DNA from: Ceratopteris richardii
Lineage: Eukaryota > Streptophyta > Polypodiopsida > Polypodiales > Pteridaceae
Assembly: GCA_020310875.1 (NCBI GenBank)
Contig: CM035406.1
Span: 80,850,355-80,914,354 of the forward strand
Length of the DNA: 64,000 nt
Direction: 5' to 3'
Shown: in pieces, positions 1-10,777 of the stretch
How the letters are laid out: the number at the start of each line of letters is the position of its first letter
How positions within the stretch are numbered: the first letter of the stretch is position 1
Made by a program: the position numbers and the translations under genes
The notes under the pieces: generated by a model
Databases searched by the model: none
Seen by the model: only the letters and a program-made list of their open reading frames with translations
What the model was told of the DNA's origin: nothing

Positions 1-1330
1 CAGGTTGTACATAGCTTTCTCATCTCATTTTGCTCAGTTTTAGTAGTTTTCTTTAGCAATTTCATTCTTGTTCCTGGTGTTTTTAGCAAACCTAGAAGGC
101 ATTTCATAACCTCTGCACACGAAAAACTTTTGGGCATTTTTTGGAAATTTTTCTAGCAATTTTAGCATTTTTCTAGCATTTTTTATCCCTTTCCGATGTC
201 ATTTTCTTGCCAAATAGGAGGAATAAAAGGAGGCTCCCTGTGGTTTGATGAAAGAAATGGGGCCTAGCCCTATAGAAAATTTCATGAGAATTTTTTACAG
301 AATTTTTTGGCATTTTTTTTTATTTTTCCTTCCTTTTTTCTATTTTTTGGGTTATTTTCCCAAAAAAAAAAGCCCCCCAACAATTTCGGGTTGAGGCATT
401 ATAAAAAATAAAGAAAAATAAAAATAATAAAAAAAAATAAAAAAATAATAAAAAAAAAACCACCCCCCCCACTGACCCCCCCCCCTTCCCCCCCCCCCCC
501 CCTCCCCCCCCTCCCCCCCCCACCGACCACCACCGACCACCAGCCCCCCCCCCATTTTTTATTATATTTATTTTTATTTTATTTTCTTATATTTTTTTTA
601 TTTACTTTATTTTTTATTTTATTTTATTTTTATAATTTATTTTTTTTTTCTTTTTTCTGACTGAGCGTGAAAAAAAAAATTATATATATTATTATTATTA
701 TTACATATTTTTTTTACTTTTTATGGCTCAAAGCTTTTGGCTCTGGATTGTGCCTCGGTTGGCCGTTTTTTACAAAAATGGAGTCATTTTCATGTTTTTG
801 GAACCTCTAGACTCAGTTTTTGACTTTATTTTTCCAGATTAACACATTTTCTATGAGTTTTGGTCAAACCCTCAAGTTTTGAGCACATTTATCACATGTT
901 TTTATTTCTCTACATTGTCCACATGGTATATTCTCACCTCATCTTACATTTGGTTTTTCTATTTCCCATATGTACCCTCTGTGGCCCTCCAGTTTCATCA
1001 TTTTAACCCCCTCCAGACCCCTGATTCGTATTCCCAATCCCTCCCTTTATACAATCTGCCCACCCACATCATCACCCCTCCCTGCCCCATCCATCTCCGC
1101 ACCCTCAGCCCTCCCTTCCCATTCCTTTCTACCCTCCCATTGCCATCCTTTTTGCTTTTCCATAAAAACATCCCACTTCTGGTTCTTTTCTGGTGCTTGT
1201 TCTGGTGGAATTGGTTGTTGCTCAGATGTCCTCTTCCAATTTTTGCAGCTCCATTATCATGGTGTCTTATATGCTCAGCGTTTTGGCTATAGCTCTCCGA
1301 GACGGAGAGCACATTAGGTGGTGGGCAATT
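1..1330. other. AT-rich low-complexity DNA, no gene seen
   Basis: This stretch has long runs of T and A, a C-rich homopolymer block (listed separately) and a T/C-rich part near 990-1150. Open frames here are low-complexity translations of these runs and match no family I recognise. I see no protein motif, tRNA-like boxes or LTR ends. Confidence 0.6.
463..552. repeat. poly-C tract in AT-rich DNA
   Basis: Roughly 90 bases are almost wholly C, broken by single A, T or G bases and short CACCGACCAC steps. It sits between A-rich (about 400-460) and T-rich (about 555-720) flanks. Such a strand-asymmetric C tract is prone to replication slippage and assembly error. No coding meaning is assigned to the glycine/proline-type frames across it. 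Confidence 0.8.
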
Positions 1331-1344
1331 GTTGAGCCCATCAA

Positions 1345-1530
1345 AGTCATGTTGGTCAAAGTCAACTACAATCAAAGTCAAAAGATCAAAGCAACTAGTC
1401 AAAGTCAACAACGTCAAGGTCAAAGTCAACAAGGTCAAGGTCAAAGTCAACAAGGTCAAGGTCAAAGTCAACAAGGTCAAGGTCAAAGTCAAGGTCAAGG
1501 TCAAAGTCAACAAGGTCAAAGTCAAAGTGC
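1345..1530. repeat. GTCAA-based minisatellite
   Basis: The core GTCAA recurs more than 20 times in about 185 bases, mostly as GGTCAA or AGTCAA. In the middle the higher-order unit is about 21 bp (GGTCAA GGTCAA AGTCAA CAA), present about four times, with degenerate copies at the left edge. On the other strand the core reads TTGAC followed by C or T, the WRKY W-box core. The lysine/valine/glutamine-repeat frames across it are by-products of the repeat. Confidence 0.85.
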
Positions 1531-2440
1531 TAAAATGCAGGTGTCAAAGTGCACAGGTAGTGCACAATTAATTGTCCACAAAGGGTAAATTGGAGAAAGT
1601 GAGTTGCAGGTTGCAGAGGTATTTTCTCTAAATTCCCTAAGGTTCAAAGTGTGTTTTAAAGTGTTTTGGAAGGTTCAGGTGAACCCCCCCTTAGGTGCAA
1701 AAGTGAAGACTTAAAAGGAAATGTGAAGGTATGTGAAGCGGCAATGTACGCACAGGTGAAAGTATGGCCCCTCCCATTAAAATTTTGGGTTTTAGTCTAA
1801 AGTCACTACAGGACAAAACTGTGAGTCGTTGGCTACCACTTGTGAATACAATCTTGGGACATCAAAGTGAGCACCAACATACCATTGTAGTTAGGAGCGC
1901 ACGTGATCGACACACTCAAATCAAGGCAAGGTCTATTCTTGGACCAATCTTAGAGTAAGCAAGAGAGGCATAGTCTAAGTGAAGCAAGAGAGAGAAGTGC
2001 AAGAGTCATCAGAGTGCGACGCAGAGAAGTGGAAGTGCAAGGTGCATGAAGAGTGACTAAGGATTTGTGCAGAGAGTGCTAAGCTATACTCCCCCAAGGA
2101 TCTCAAGGTCTCATTGCAGTGTTCGCGTGCCGACAGAAGGTATTCACTCCTCCTCCTTTGTGGAAGCTTGGTGCAAGATGTGCACAAGGATAAGCTTGAA
2201 GCAGGTGGAGGTCTGGTGCAGAGGAGGCCGGTGGCAAGAAGACTTTGGGATATTGGGTATTTTGTAATTGAGCACTCTGTGTGATTGTGCACAGAAGTAT
2301 TGGCTTGTATTTTGCTTCAAACATTGTAATTGTCTTACTGTAATCAATCGGCATAAGCTTCCAAGGTGTATGTCCTCTTCTGGTCCTTTCATTTTCTCCT
2401 ACAAACCCTCAAACTCCTCCTTGTCTAAGAATCCCCCAAC
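1531..2440 (+). other. unassigned DNA, possible LTR right part
   Basis: No protein domain is recognisable. A TGTTGAG at about 1333 and a CCCCCAACA at about 2440 could be LTR-like ends enclosing the minisatellite, and 2270-2440 has the T-rich look of an LTR 3' portion. No primer site directly adjoins and no target duplication was found, so an old solo LTR is only one possibility. Confidence 0.25.
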
Positions 2441-3640
2441 AAGCTTGATGAGAGCTATCTAATGGTATAGGACATTCAGTCATCAGACATCAGATGTGGA
2501 AGAAAACCCTAACCATAGTTGATCAAAATTAGCAAGTAAAAAGCTAATTTTAGTGATAGTAAAAAAAAAGCTACGATAAATTAAAAAAAATAGCGATATG
2601 TTAAAAAATTGCGATCCAGCTTTTTTGAGAGTTTTTCGCATTGACTTTCAAATTCTATATGAGAAGGTCATGTTGGCACTTCTTGAGATATCCTCTACCA
2701 TCGTTAGGCTGATATTTTGGAGGTCTTGCCCCATACACACATGGGGAAGCCATGGTGTATGTATGGAGCAGCTATGGAGCAACCTTGAAGAAGATAAGGA
2801 GGAGCCATGGAGTTCTTCTTGGAGAAGAGTGTTCTTACACTCTTGTTGATGGAGAAGACTTACTCATCAACAGATTGATGGTGTGGATCATCCATCTACA
2901 TGATGTATTTGGAGATTGTCTTCTACATGAAGATTATGGAGTACTTCAAAGACATTGGATGGAGCTTAACATAAGATTGCATCTTATGTTAACTATTCTC
3001 TTTATGCACACAGGTACTACTTGGAGCTATGGAGGCGGTGGCATCCATTCGGCATGCATGGAGGCAGTGGAATCCATAAAGGAGAATCAGTACATGCATA
3101 TTACATGCATCAGATGAGATGTTAGAGAAGGTGTTTCCACATGAGTATGAGGATTTCTGTCAGCAACATGTTAGCATTCTATGCTAATTCTGTAAGTATG
3201 TGATCTATCACACACACATCTGATTTAGGGTCTTCCATAGCCTAAATTCAGATTAGGGTTTGCTGAATATCAGTTTCAAACTGACCTTTCCTCTTTCAGT
3301 CACTCATATTCACTCTTCTACAACCTATCAGGTCCTACATCTCATACATATTCAGATTTCTGTCCCTACATCTAAATATTCTCGTAAATTTTGTACATAC
3401 ACTCTTCCATCTATTTCTGTTCACATAGAGTGGTTGAGGTTTTGACTCCCACATTGTAAATTGACATTTGTATATATGATGGTGTAAACAGTGGCTTACG
3501 TAACACTTTGTACATGTTGTCTAATCTCTCTCTATCTTTGTCTCATCATTGTATGATTAAGTGATGTATGCTCATGTGTGTCAATGTTGGAAGATCCTGG
3601 AATCTGTGTTTGTAGTTATGGGCCTACCTAATTTCCAACA
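2441..3640. other. unassigned intergenic DNA
   Basis: The longest plus-strand open frame is about 120 codons (2752-3117) and has no motif I recognise; its DNA is rich in GGAG/GAAG purine steps and looks non-coding. Near 3584-3641 a TGTTGGAA and a TTCCAACA lie about 57 bp apart as inverted 8-mers, which resemble LTR termini but are too close to enclose an LTR. No function is assigned. Confidence 0.4.
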
Positions 3641-3744
3641 TCTTCTATGCGCGAGGAAGCTGGAATGAAGTCTTCCAAAGTAGCATCAAGCCATAGAGAC
3701 TCTTGCAACTTCTATTGAGAGGTCTTTGGCAAGGGCTTCTTAAT

Positions 3745-4046
3745 CTACTTCTTCACCAAAAGGTCAAATGAGGCATGTGGCAAGTGAGCAACAAGAGCTT
3801 TTGCATGTGTATAGAGTACAAGGAATGATTCACCTGGTTGGAGCCTTAGGCTCTCAAGGTGATCCAAAGCTCTCTCTGATGAATTGCTAGGCTGGATTGT
3901 CTGATAGAAGGCGGTCTTGAGAGTTTCCCAAGTAGCGAAGTGTCCACCTGCATGTTGACTGTGCCACTTGTCTGCAAGCCCATAGGGTAGATTGAAATAG
4001 GGCCAACATGGTGCCCTCTCGATTTCGCAATCCACATCCTCAACAT
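3745..4046 (-). pseudogene. gag capsid fragment of gypsy remnant
   Basis: The frame of about 95 codons reads like a retrotransposon gag capsid segment: an aromatic start (CWPYFNLPYGLADKW), then a W-x2-L-x3-F block (TWETLKTAFYQ), a run of short helices with L-x2-L spacing, and a Y-x-H-A-K-A-L-V-A-H-L segment as in the Retrotrans_gag family. It is a partial, broken relic of the minus-strand element. The match is to the family pattern only; I cannot name a lineage. Confidence 0.55.
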
Positions 4047-4492
4047 AAGGAGATAAATCTCTTTACATGGTCATCAGCGTCCTCTTGCATGAGACCTTTG
4101 TTAATGTTTATCTTTGACAACATATTGATAAGATCTTCCATTGGTAATTAGTTATATTCAGAGGTATTAGAGGTGGATTCCAGTGTTCTTTTAGTCTTCT
4201 CTTTAGAGGGAGGCGTTTGAGCTAATTCTTGAGAGAAATCAGTAAGAAGAGTTAAGGGTATAGGGGTGATTGGTCGTCAAGAAGGGTGATGAGATGACCT
4301 TTTCCTATCATAAGTCTTTATGGGACTCTTGAGAAGATGAAGAGATTCCCTATGTGCTTGATTATGGGTCATTTACCCACTTGCCCTATACTAAGTAGAA
4401 GCCTGTCAAGGCTCAAAAATCAAGGAAAATTAGAAAAGAAGAAGAATTCTTACTTCTAAAGTGCACCTTGCACAGAGCATGCAAGCCTCAAG

Positions 4493-4511
4493 GGTCCCAC
4501 TAGGCATGCCA
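4493..4511 (-). other. primer-binding-like site of gypsy remnant
   Basis: On the minus strand the sequence TGGCATGCCTAGTGGGACC starts four bases inside the LTR end GCTACA. TGG as first bases (complement of a tRNA CCA end) and the position next to the LTR fit a primer-binding site. The donor tRNA is not identified. Confidence 0.5.
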
Positions 4512-4514
4512 AAT

Positions 4515-6097
4515 TGTAGCTTCCCTCATTGGGTGGCTACTTTAGGGACAGGTTTTCCTTGGAGAAGTGTACTCCGTAACATGTCTGTGGAAGGAACACC
4601 AAGTACTGGGTATCAATTTGTAACTACAAGGTTAAGGCTTGATCAGAGATATCTCACTTAACCATTGTCCTGAGACCACCACCTGCTCAGTCACTCACAC
4701 CAGCAGGGCTACAGCTCCTGTCCAGCAGCACAAATGAAACGCTGACAAATTACCAAGCTTTAAACTTTGGATCATAAAATGAAATGTAAAGCAACACACT
4801 CGGGGGGTACAACCCAACACATGCAATAGACAAGCTTAACAGTACAGCAGCCAACTTAAGCAAAGGCAAACACTCCAGCAGACATGTACAGAACAGAGTC
4901 AACAATAGGGTATAATCACATCAACTCTCTTCAAATTACTACTAGAGGTGTCCGAGGGATGTCCAGTACTCAACAGAGCCAGGTTCAACACCGCACTTAA
5001 TCAGGACTATTCTAGGTCCAAAGATTACAACAGGAGTACCACATAGGGTGGTAAACACTTATGTGCACATGTACTGTTACAAACACTTCGGTACACAGAT
5101 ACTGCTACTAGACCAAGACTTCTTCTACACATCCAAATACACTCACAGTTCACTTGTCACTTACAATTGACTCGTCACTTACAGATACATATATGACTCT
5201 AGCTTCCAAGGGAGTGACTACAATACACGGGTATAGTCCAACACACAGTGGACTAACCAAGACTCGGACCCAGAGACTTCAGGATTCTCCAGGATGAAGT
5301 ATGCAAGATACCCTTCCAGCAGCAGTAGCATGTACTCCAGCAGCAGCAGCAGCAGCAGCATATACGTCTAGCAGCAGTCAGCATGTACCTCTTAGTGTAC
5401 CTCCCCCTTGTTCTTCTGAAGGAGTGCCAAGCCCTTGCTTATATAGATTTTGGAAGCCTATATGAGTAGCTCAGGAAGTACAGAGCAGTTCACGAACAAG
5501 AGGAAAAGAGCAACTCTCAGTGGTCTGCACACCACAAGAAGTTTGGCAGAGGTTTGGCCCCAATGCAGAGGGGCCCTCAACTCAGGCATCTGCCACCTGC
5601 ACGTTCTGGAACAATGACCATTGGCTTGGCCATTTGATTTTGTGAGTTTGCCTGCCCAAGCTATGGCCCCATCCATACCTCAGTTGACCATGGTCTAGAC
5701 CACAGTCGACTTTACATTTCCACAGATGAGACCTCAGTCGACTTCAAGGTTTTCTTAGACGAGCTTATTCTCATGGTCAATCTGCAACATCCTAGTTGAC
5801 TTGGTTCTTCCTCAGGCGAGCAAATCCTTGGCCCAGTCGACCTTACCTTAGTCATGTGCCTATGTTGACCTCGATGCCCAAGTTTTCAAGCTTCAGGTCC
5901 TCTAGTATTTTCCCGCTCATCATTGCTCAGTTAACTTTCCATAGAAGACTGACCAGTCGACTTGCCAGATACCAAAGTCGACTTGTTTTGTCCAATCTAC
6001 TCCTCCGTCGATCAATGTACATCAATTTGATGCTATCCAGAGCGCTCATTACTCTTGTGTATATGACCTTTCAACAGGGAATTGCATGATTCTAACA
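4515..6097 (-). repeat. probable LTR of gypsy remnant
   Basis: On the plus strand it begins TGTAGCTTCC just outside the primer-like site and the proposed far end is TCTAACA, giving TG...CA termini and about 1.58 kb. Inside are a CAG repeat and several CAGTCGAC motifs. No second copy is present in the window for comparison, so the far boundary is a guess from the TG/CA rule. Confidence 0.4.
5325..5385. repeat. CAG/AGC trinucleotide repeat
   Basis: A short imperfect CAG array with a core of about seven uninterrupted units, flanked by two CAGCATGTACYYC-like steps suggesting local duplication. It lies in the proposed LTR and has no coding significance. Confidence 0.75.
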
Positions 6098-6569
6098 TAC
6101 CTACATATGAGCAAACATGCTGATATATTCAATTGTATTGTTACACCTGATGTACTGTTTTTTCTTTGGGATGGCTGTGCTTCACTACAGGACCTTTCTA
6201 ACATTTAACTCAGTTTCAGGAAAGGGCATAGGCAGACACGTCCCTCGTTTGTATGCATAGATTCCTTGACATGGGCTTGAAACACATTCATTGTTGGTTC
6301 TCAGGGTCGTCAGTCGATACTGTAGGATCCTCAGTCGACTGACCAGGTTCCCCAGGCAACCACTGTAGGGTCCTCTCTCTTCTACTGTAGGGTCCTCAAT
6401 CCACCTTCATACCAGGTTCACAGTCGACCTCCATGCCATTCACAGTCAGACCAGCGAGATCCACTCGACGAAGGTAAGTTCAGGTGAGTGCCTTCTGCGA
6501 TGCTCAGAAAGAAAGATTTTTAACTTCTATTAGAAGGCCGAACTCGACCTATGAGACAGAACCAATGCA
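6098..6569. other. unassigned DNA with spaced CAGTCGAC motifs
   Basis: No gene is seen. The octamer CAGTCGAC or a near copy recurs here and in the adjoining 5690-6000 stretch. CTGTAGG(G/A)TCCTC also repeats (about 6330, 6365 and 6385). The copia element inserted at its right edge. Confidence 0.45.
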
Positions 6570-6574
6570 TAAGT

Positions 6575-8161
6575 TGTTGGAGCTTCACTCACTAATTGAG
6601 CATTAATACATGAAGTATATGAAGAGAATTGATGAAGACATAAGTGAAGAAGGGAAGAACAAAAAGACTATGAAGCTTGGACATTCAAAACCATGCCTAT
6701 GTGAAGGTCCAAATTCACACATGTAATATATGCAATAGAACAAGGATTACGACCACCACATACTAGAGAGATGACTCTCCTCCCAACCTTATGCCTGTAT
6801 ATATAGCTGCTTGAACTAGTGAGGACCACAAATGTAACTAGAGTCCACAAGTGCATGTGCAATCTCCTCCACTCCTTTCATATCCACCACTAGAGTCTAT
6901 TAGTGGCTGGAGTGATCTCGACCACTACTTTAGTACCTTCCACTAGAGTCCACTAGTGGTTGTTGTACTCACCTCTTGAGTTAAGTCCACTGGACTCAAG
7001 TTAACTCACGTTAACTTGAGTTAGAAGGCTCTAGAGCTCTTTGGGTAAAACTCTCTTCCCATGCTCCCCATGGGAGTTGAACCCAAGACCTCTTCCTTCA
7101 CAACCATGAGACTTAACCACTAGGCTAAGTGGATTACTTGAAGATGAGAGCACATGACTTATGCTTGAGTCTACTCTTGAGATCTTTGGTCCTACAGACG
7201 AGTGACCAAACGGTATCCGATTACAGATCTGTCTGAAGCCATCGGATCCCTAGATCATAGACTTACTTTATTACAATATACAATTAGAAGTTGGATCCAG
7301 AATAGTTCTAGAAGTTTCAAATTCACGAGTTTGAGTAGTAAAAACATAATACCTGAATGTATATAAGTCAATTAGAAGCATAAACATGTAGAGCTGAGAA
7401 TCATTTAATCGATTGCAAGTCCTAAACTTGTGTATAGGCAGTCGGGATATTAAGGATGAGAGGTGAAAAAAGGTCCTGACAGTTAGAGATCTTTCTATAG
7501 TTATGAGTAGAATCAACCCAAACCATTTGTACACACCTTCCCTAATAATAAATCAATCTTTGTATAGAAGGAATTGATCCAATTCTTAATGTGTGAAGAG
7601 ATCAAAGTCATTTTGTAACTGTATGTATGATAGTTGATAGTTATGAGGATTAGGTGCAAGCTCTCATAAACTTCTTAAGAGTTAGAGTTCAAAGTATTGT
7701 GTAAACATTTTTGTGAGTGATAGCTCATTTGAAAGCTAGGATCCTCAGCGACATTTGATCAAAAGATCTTCGCAGAACGGGATGAGAGCTCAGAGAATCA
7801 AGCTTAATACCACAGATATGTCAACTCATAGAAAATTGAAGGCATTTTTCAGACATAGTTTAACTCCTAAGCAGAAATGAAGATAATCATGAGTTAAAGA
7901 TTTAGTTTATTGTTTGGAATCATTCACTTACTGTATGAGACAACTTCTACATTGTGCATAAGAATTTTGAGGATTCGTAACAAATCAAAGACAAAACTAA
8001 ATCTAAATAAAAAGGTGCATGTTCAAAGAAAGTAAGTGATGAAATTTCTAGCACAAATTGATAAGAATATCAGATTTTGAAGTATTGCTGAGCCAATGAT
8101 GATTATAGAGTACTTCTAATATCACATTAGCTTAGTTCTTGCGATGTTTCAAACATCAACA
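6575..8161 (+). repeat. 5' LTR of old copia element
   Basis: Starts TGTTGGAGCTTC and ends AACATCAACA, directly before the primer site. It is about 1,587 bp, roughly 546 bp longer than its 3' partner. The extra block lies between two AATATA copies (around 6730 and 7280) and includes the SINE-like tRNA boxes. Either the block was inserted into this LTR or the 3' LTR lost it by recombination between short repeats. Confidence 0.9.
7020..7140 (-). mobile_element. tRNA-derived SINE-like sequence
   Basis: On the minus strand there is a good RNA polymerase III A box (TAGCCTAGTGG, plus positions 7117-7127) followed about 35 bases on by a B box (GGTTCAACTCCC, plus 7072-7083). Spacing and bases between fit a tRNA body, but flanking bases do not pair as an acceptor stem, so a tRNA-derived SINE head is more likely than a functional tRNA gene. 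No poly-A tail or target duplication could be fixed, so the ends are approximate. Confidence 0.55.
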
Positions 8162-8163
8162 AG

Positions 8164-8174
8164 TGGTATCAAAG
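8164..8174 (+). other. primer-binding site, initiator tRNA-Met type
   Basis: TGGTATCAAAG begins two bases after the 5' LTR and matches, with one change, the TGGTATCAGAG site complementary to plant initiator tRNA-Met used by most plant copia elements. Confidence 0.85.
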
Positions 8175-8429
8175 TAGAAAGGTCCTAGAGAGCACATAAG
8201 GAGTTGCATACATACAAAATCTTGGAGCTTCTCATTGAGAAGCTGAAACTTGAAGCATTCAACATTAAAATCATCAGAGGATCACTTCAAAATCATTATT
8301 GAGTATAAAGCTCTACAAAAGGTAACATTCTTTCAACCTTAAACACACAAGGTCCAATAGAAGGAAGAAGATCATGACAGATTACATATCCATTAACAAA
8401 TTAAACAGATATAATAGGAAGAAAGGTCT

Positions 8430-9285
8430 GTGTTTGAAGATGCTAGTCGACCTAAAAGAGAAGAGCTAGAAGCTTTAAAGTTGTGGCAGAAGAAAGATGC
8501 AAGTACAAGGGCATATATCTACAACACAATTTACAAATCATTTATTGTCACACATCAAAGGCTTGGAAACAACAGAAGAAATATGGAGTGCATTGAAAGA
8601 TCACTTCCAAAACATTACTAACGCTAGGAAAGGTAGCTTATGGTCAGAGTTTACAACATTAAAAAAGAAGCAAAGTCAAAACATTAGTGATTTTGTCACT
8701 AAGATGAAAGACTTGGCAGATAGCCTTGGATCTACAGATGAAGACATTGAAGATCATAGGTTGATTGTACAATTACTTACAGGTTTGAGAGGAGATGAAA
8801 GGTGAAAACCCTTTGTCCTGTCAAGTGAGCTTTCATCAAATCATTTTGTACTAGATCTAAATCAATTGCTCGGATTGATGCTCACATTTGAGCAAGTCTT
8901 GAAGTCAGATGGAGATAAAGGACAAAGCTCTGCTATGTTTGCAAATAATAAAAAGAAAGGAGATAAAGGTAAAGCCAAGGAGGAAGAAGAATCGGCTTCT
9001 CAAGACAATTATGTCAAAGGAAGAGGAAATGGTAGAGTTGAAGGTAGAGGAAATGGAAGAGGTAGAGGTAATCAGAGTAATAACAAGAAGACATGTTGGA
9101 TATGTGGCCTTAACAATCATTTGGCATATGATTGTTGGCATAATCAACATATTTCAAATCAAAATCAAAATAAAAATGCTAGATGCAAAGGTGGAAGGTA
9201 TCAAAATCATTTTCAAAGAGGAAGAAAAAGTCAAAGAGGAGTGAATGGTAGAGGTGGAAGAAATTGGGGACAAAACCAATCCTAG
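8430..9285 (+). pseudogene. copia gag region
   Basis: The translation has a UBN2-type copia gag: a W-x-K-K-D-A segment, a TTEEIWSALKDHF-like helix, SQNISDFVTKMKDLADSLGS, and EDHRLIVQLLTGLRGDE. A basic glycine/arginine/asparagine-rich linker follows, then one CCHC knuckle (CWICGLNNHLAYDC) at about 9096-9137. This is the structural protein that forms the particle and binds RNA. The region is broken and read in more than one piece. Confidence 0.85.
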
Positions 9286-9369
9286 AACACTACCTACTAC
9301 AATTATGCAAATGATACATAGAATGAGAACCATACAACATTGATGTTGAACTCGATTAACTCATCGAAG

Positions 9370-9670
9370 AATGAAGAACTTAAGGTATTTTGCATTGAAT
9401 ATGGTTGCTCAAATCATTTATCAGGAAATATAGAGTTAATGTCATAATTAGAAGAAGGCATCCCTAGTCAAACAATTCAAATAGATGATAACACAAGGCA
9501 CAATGTACATTCGATTGGAAAAGTAAAATGAAGGAGTGGAGAAGATCTACTTACAAATGTTTTATATGTTTCCACAATACCTAAGAACATAATTAGTGTG
9601 TGACAAGTAGTTGAAAAAGGTTTTCAAGTCAAGCTTACAAATGAAGGAGTTTTTGTGGAAGATCCAAATA
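9370..9670 (+). pseudogene. copia protease region
   Basis: After gag the DNA still encodes, in broken frames, a GCSNHLSGN-like motif as found around the active site of copia proteases, with TIPKNIISV-like spacing downstream. The signal is motif-level only. Confidence 0.55.
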
Positions 9671-9699
9671 AAAGTTACAATCAAATTGTCCACAAACTT

Positions 9700-10400
9700 T
9701 GCTCACACATGGTCAGGAAGTGATTACAGAATTAGACCTATGGAATAAGAGGTTAGGACATTTCAATGAAAGGGGAATCAAAGCTATGGTGGAAAATCAA
9801 TATGTCCTAGGTTTACCTGAGAATCAACATATGGTATACAAATGTGAAGCATGCTGAATGGGAAAGGCACATAGATTACTATTTCAGAAGAAAGGATTCA
9901 AGCATGATGGAATACTAGAGCTCATAGATACAAATGTATGGGGACCAACAAAAGAAGGATTAATCAATGGCTCTAGGTACTAAAAAAAGAAAAAAAATGC
10001 AGAAAGAGTAACATGTCAAAAGCTAAAGAGACTAAGGTCTCATGGAGGGGAAGAATACTTCTCCCAAGAATTCAATGTTTAACTTTAGAATACAGGTATC
10101 AAGAGGGAAATAACTTGTAGATATAAACCTCAACAAAATGGGGAGACAAAAAGAAGGAATAGGATCCTGTTTGAGTTTGCTAGGGCCATGCTAAAAGAAA
10201 ATAATTGTCCAAATTACCTATGGGTTGAGGCACTGAATACCACTTACATTGTGAATAGGTTGCCATGTACAATTCTTGATGGAATGACTTGCTATGAAGC
10301 TTGGTGAGATAAGAAACCAACCTTGGATAATTGTAAAGTATTTGAATCAATTGCTTATGCTTACGTATCATCTCAACTTACACATAAGCTAGAACCAAAG
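9700..10400 (+). pseudogene. copia integrase region
   Basis: Recognisable pieces include a WNKRLGHFNERG-like H2C2 start, the C-x2-C-x-x-GK(A)H pair typical of copia integrase, a D-x-WGP first catalytic-domain block, and a late Q-N-G-x-x-x-R-x-N piece that in copia integrases carries the last acid. The order fits copia integrase placed before RT. The region is severely broken. Confidence 0.65.
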
Positions 10401-10777
10401 GCATAAAAGTATCTATTTTTTGGATATGATAAAAAGCAAATGGATTATAGATTGTGGAATCCTTTAACCAAACAATTTTTTGTTCTAGAGATGTAACATT
10501 TGATGAACATGAAATCTGGTATGCAGAACAAAGTTAGATAATTGAAGAATTTGAAGAAGAGGTAAGAAGGGGTGAAAAAGGTAAATCAAAAGGGAAGTTA
10601 TATGAAGATGAAGATCATATGCAAGCTGGTACATCTAGGGTTGGATCATCAAGAAGAAATGAAGTTGCACCTAGGTTTGATGAAGAGATCTATGCACATA
10701 GACATGAAGTTGAGGAACCAAGAAGGTCAAGTAGGTTAAGGAGATAACCAACAAGGTACTCTTTTGATACTTCTTGT

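Larger units (their letters stand above)
3650..6097 (-). mobile_element. Ty3/gypsy remnant (5' LTR, primer site, gag)
   Basis: Read on the minus strand, this is the front of an LTR retrotransposon: probable LTR (6097 to 4515), primer-binding-like site directly inside it, a leader, and a gag piece near 4046-3745. Nothing of pol or of a second LTR is seen to the left, so the element is a truncated, broken remnant. The tRNA matching its primer site was not identified. Right LTR boundary (TGTTAG on the sense strand) is inferred and may be wrong. Confidence 0.5.

Noticed and set aside
1345-1530. CRISPR-like array
   Set aside because: Units are contiguous, short and degenerate, with no unique spacers, in plant DNA; it is a minisatellite. 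The leader arrays at 35436, 42225 and 48058 fail for the same reasons.
998-1571. Threonine/leucine, lysine/valine and glutamine/glycine repeat frames across the GTCAA array
   Set aside because: Three frames are open at once because the repeat lacks stop codons; none shows a domain.
3584-3641. TGTTGGAA...TTCCAACA as a tiny complete LTR or foldback element
   Set aside because: Only 57 bp, no target duplication and no partner; chance or an edge relic is more likely.
7072-7127. A functional tRNA gene on the minus strand
   Set aside because: A and B boxes are good, but the flanks do not pair as an acceptor stem, so a SINE-like head fits better.
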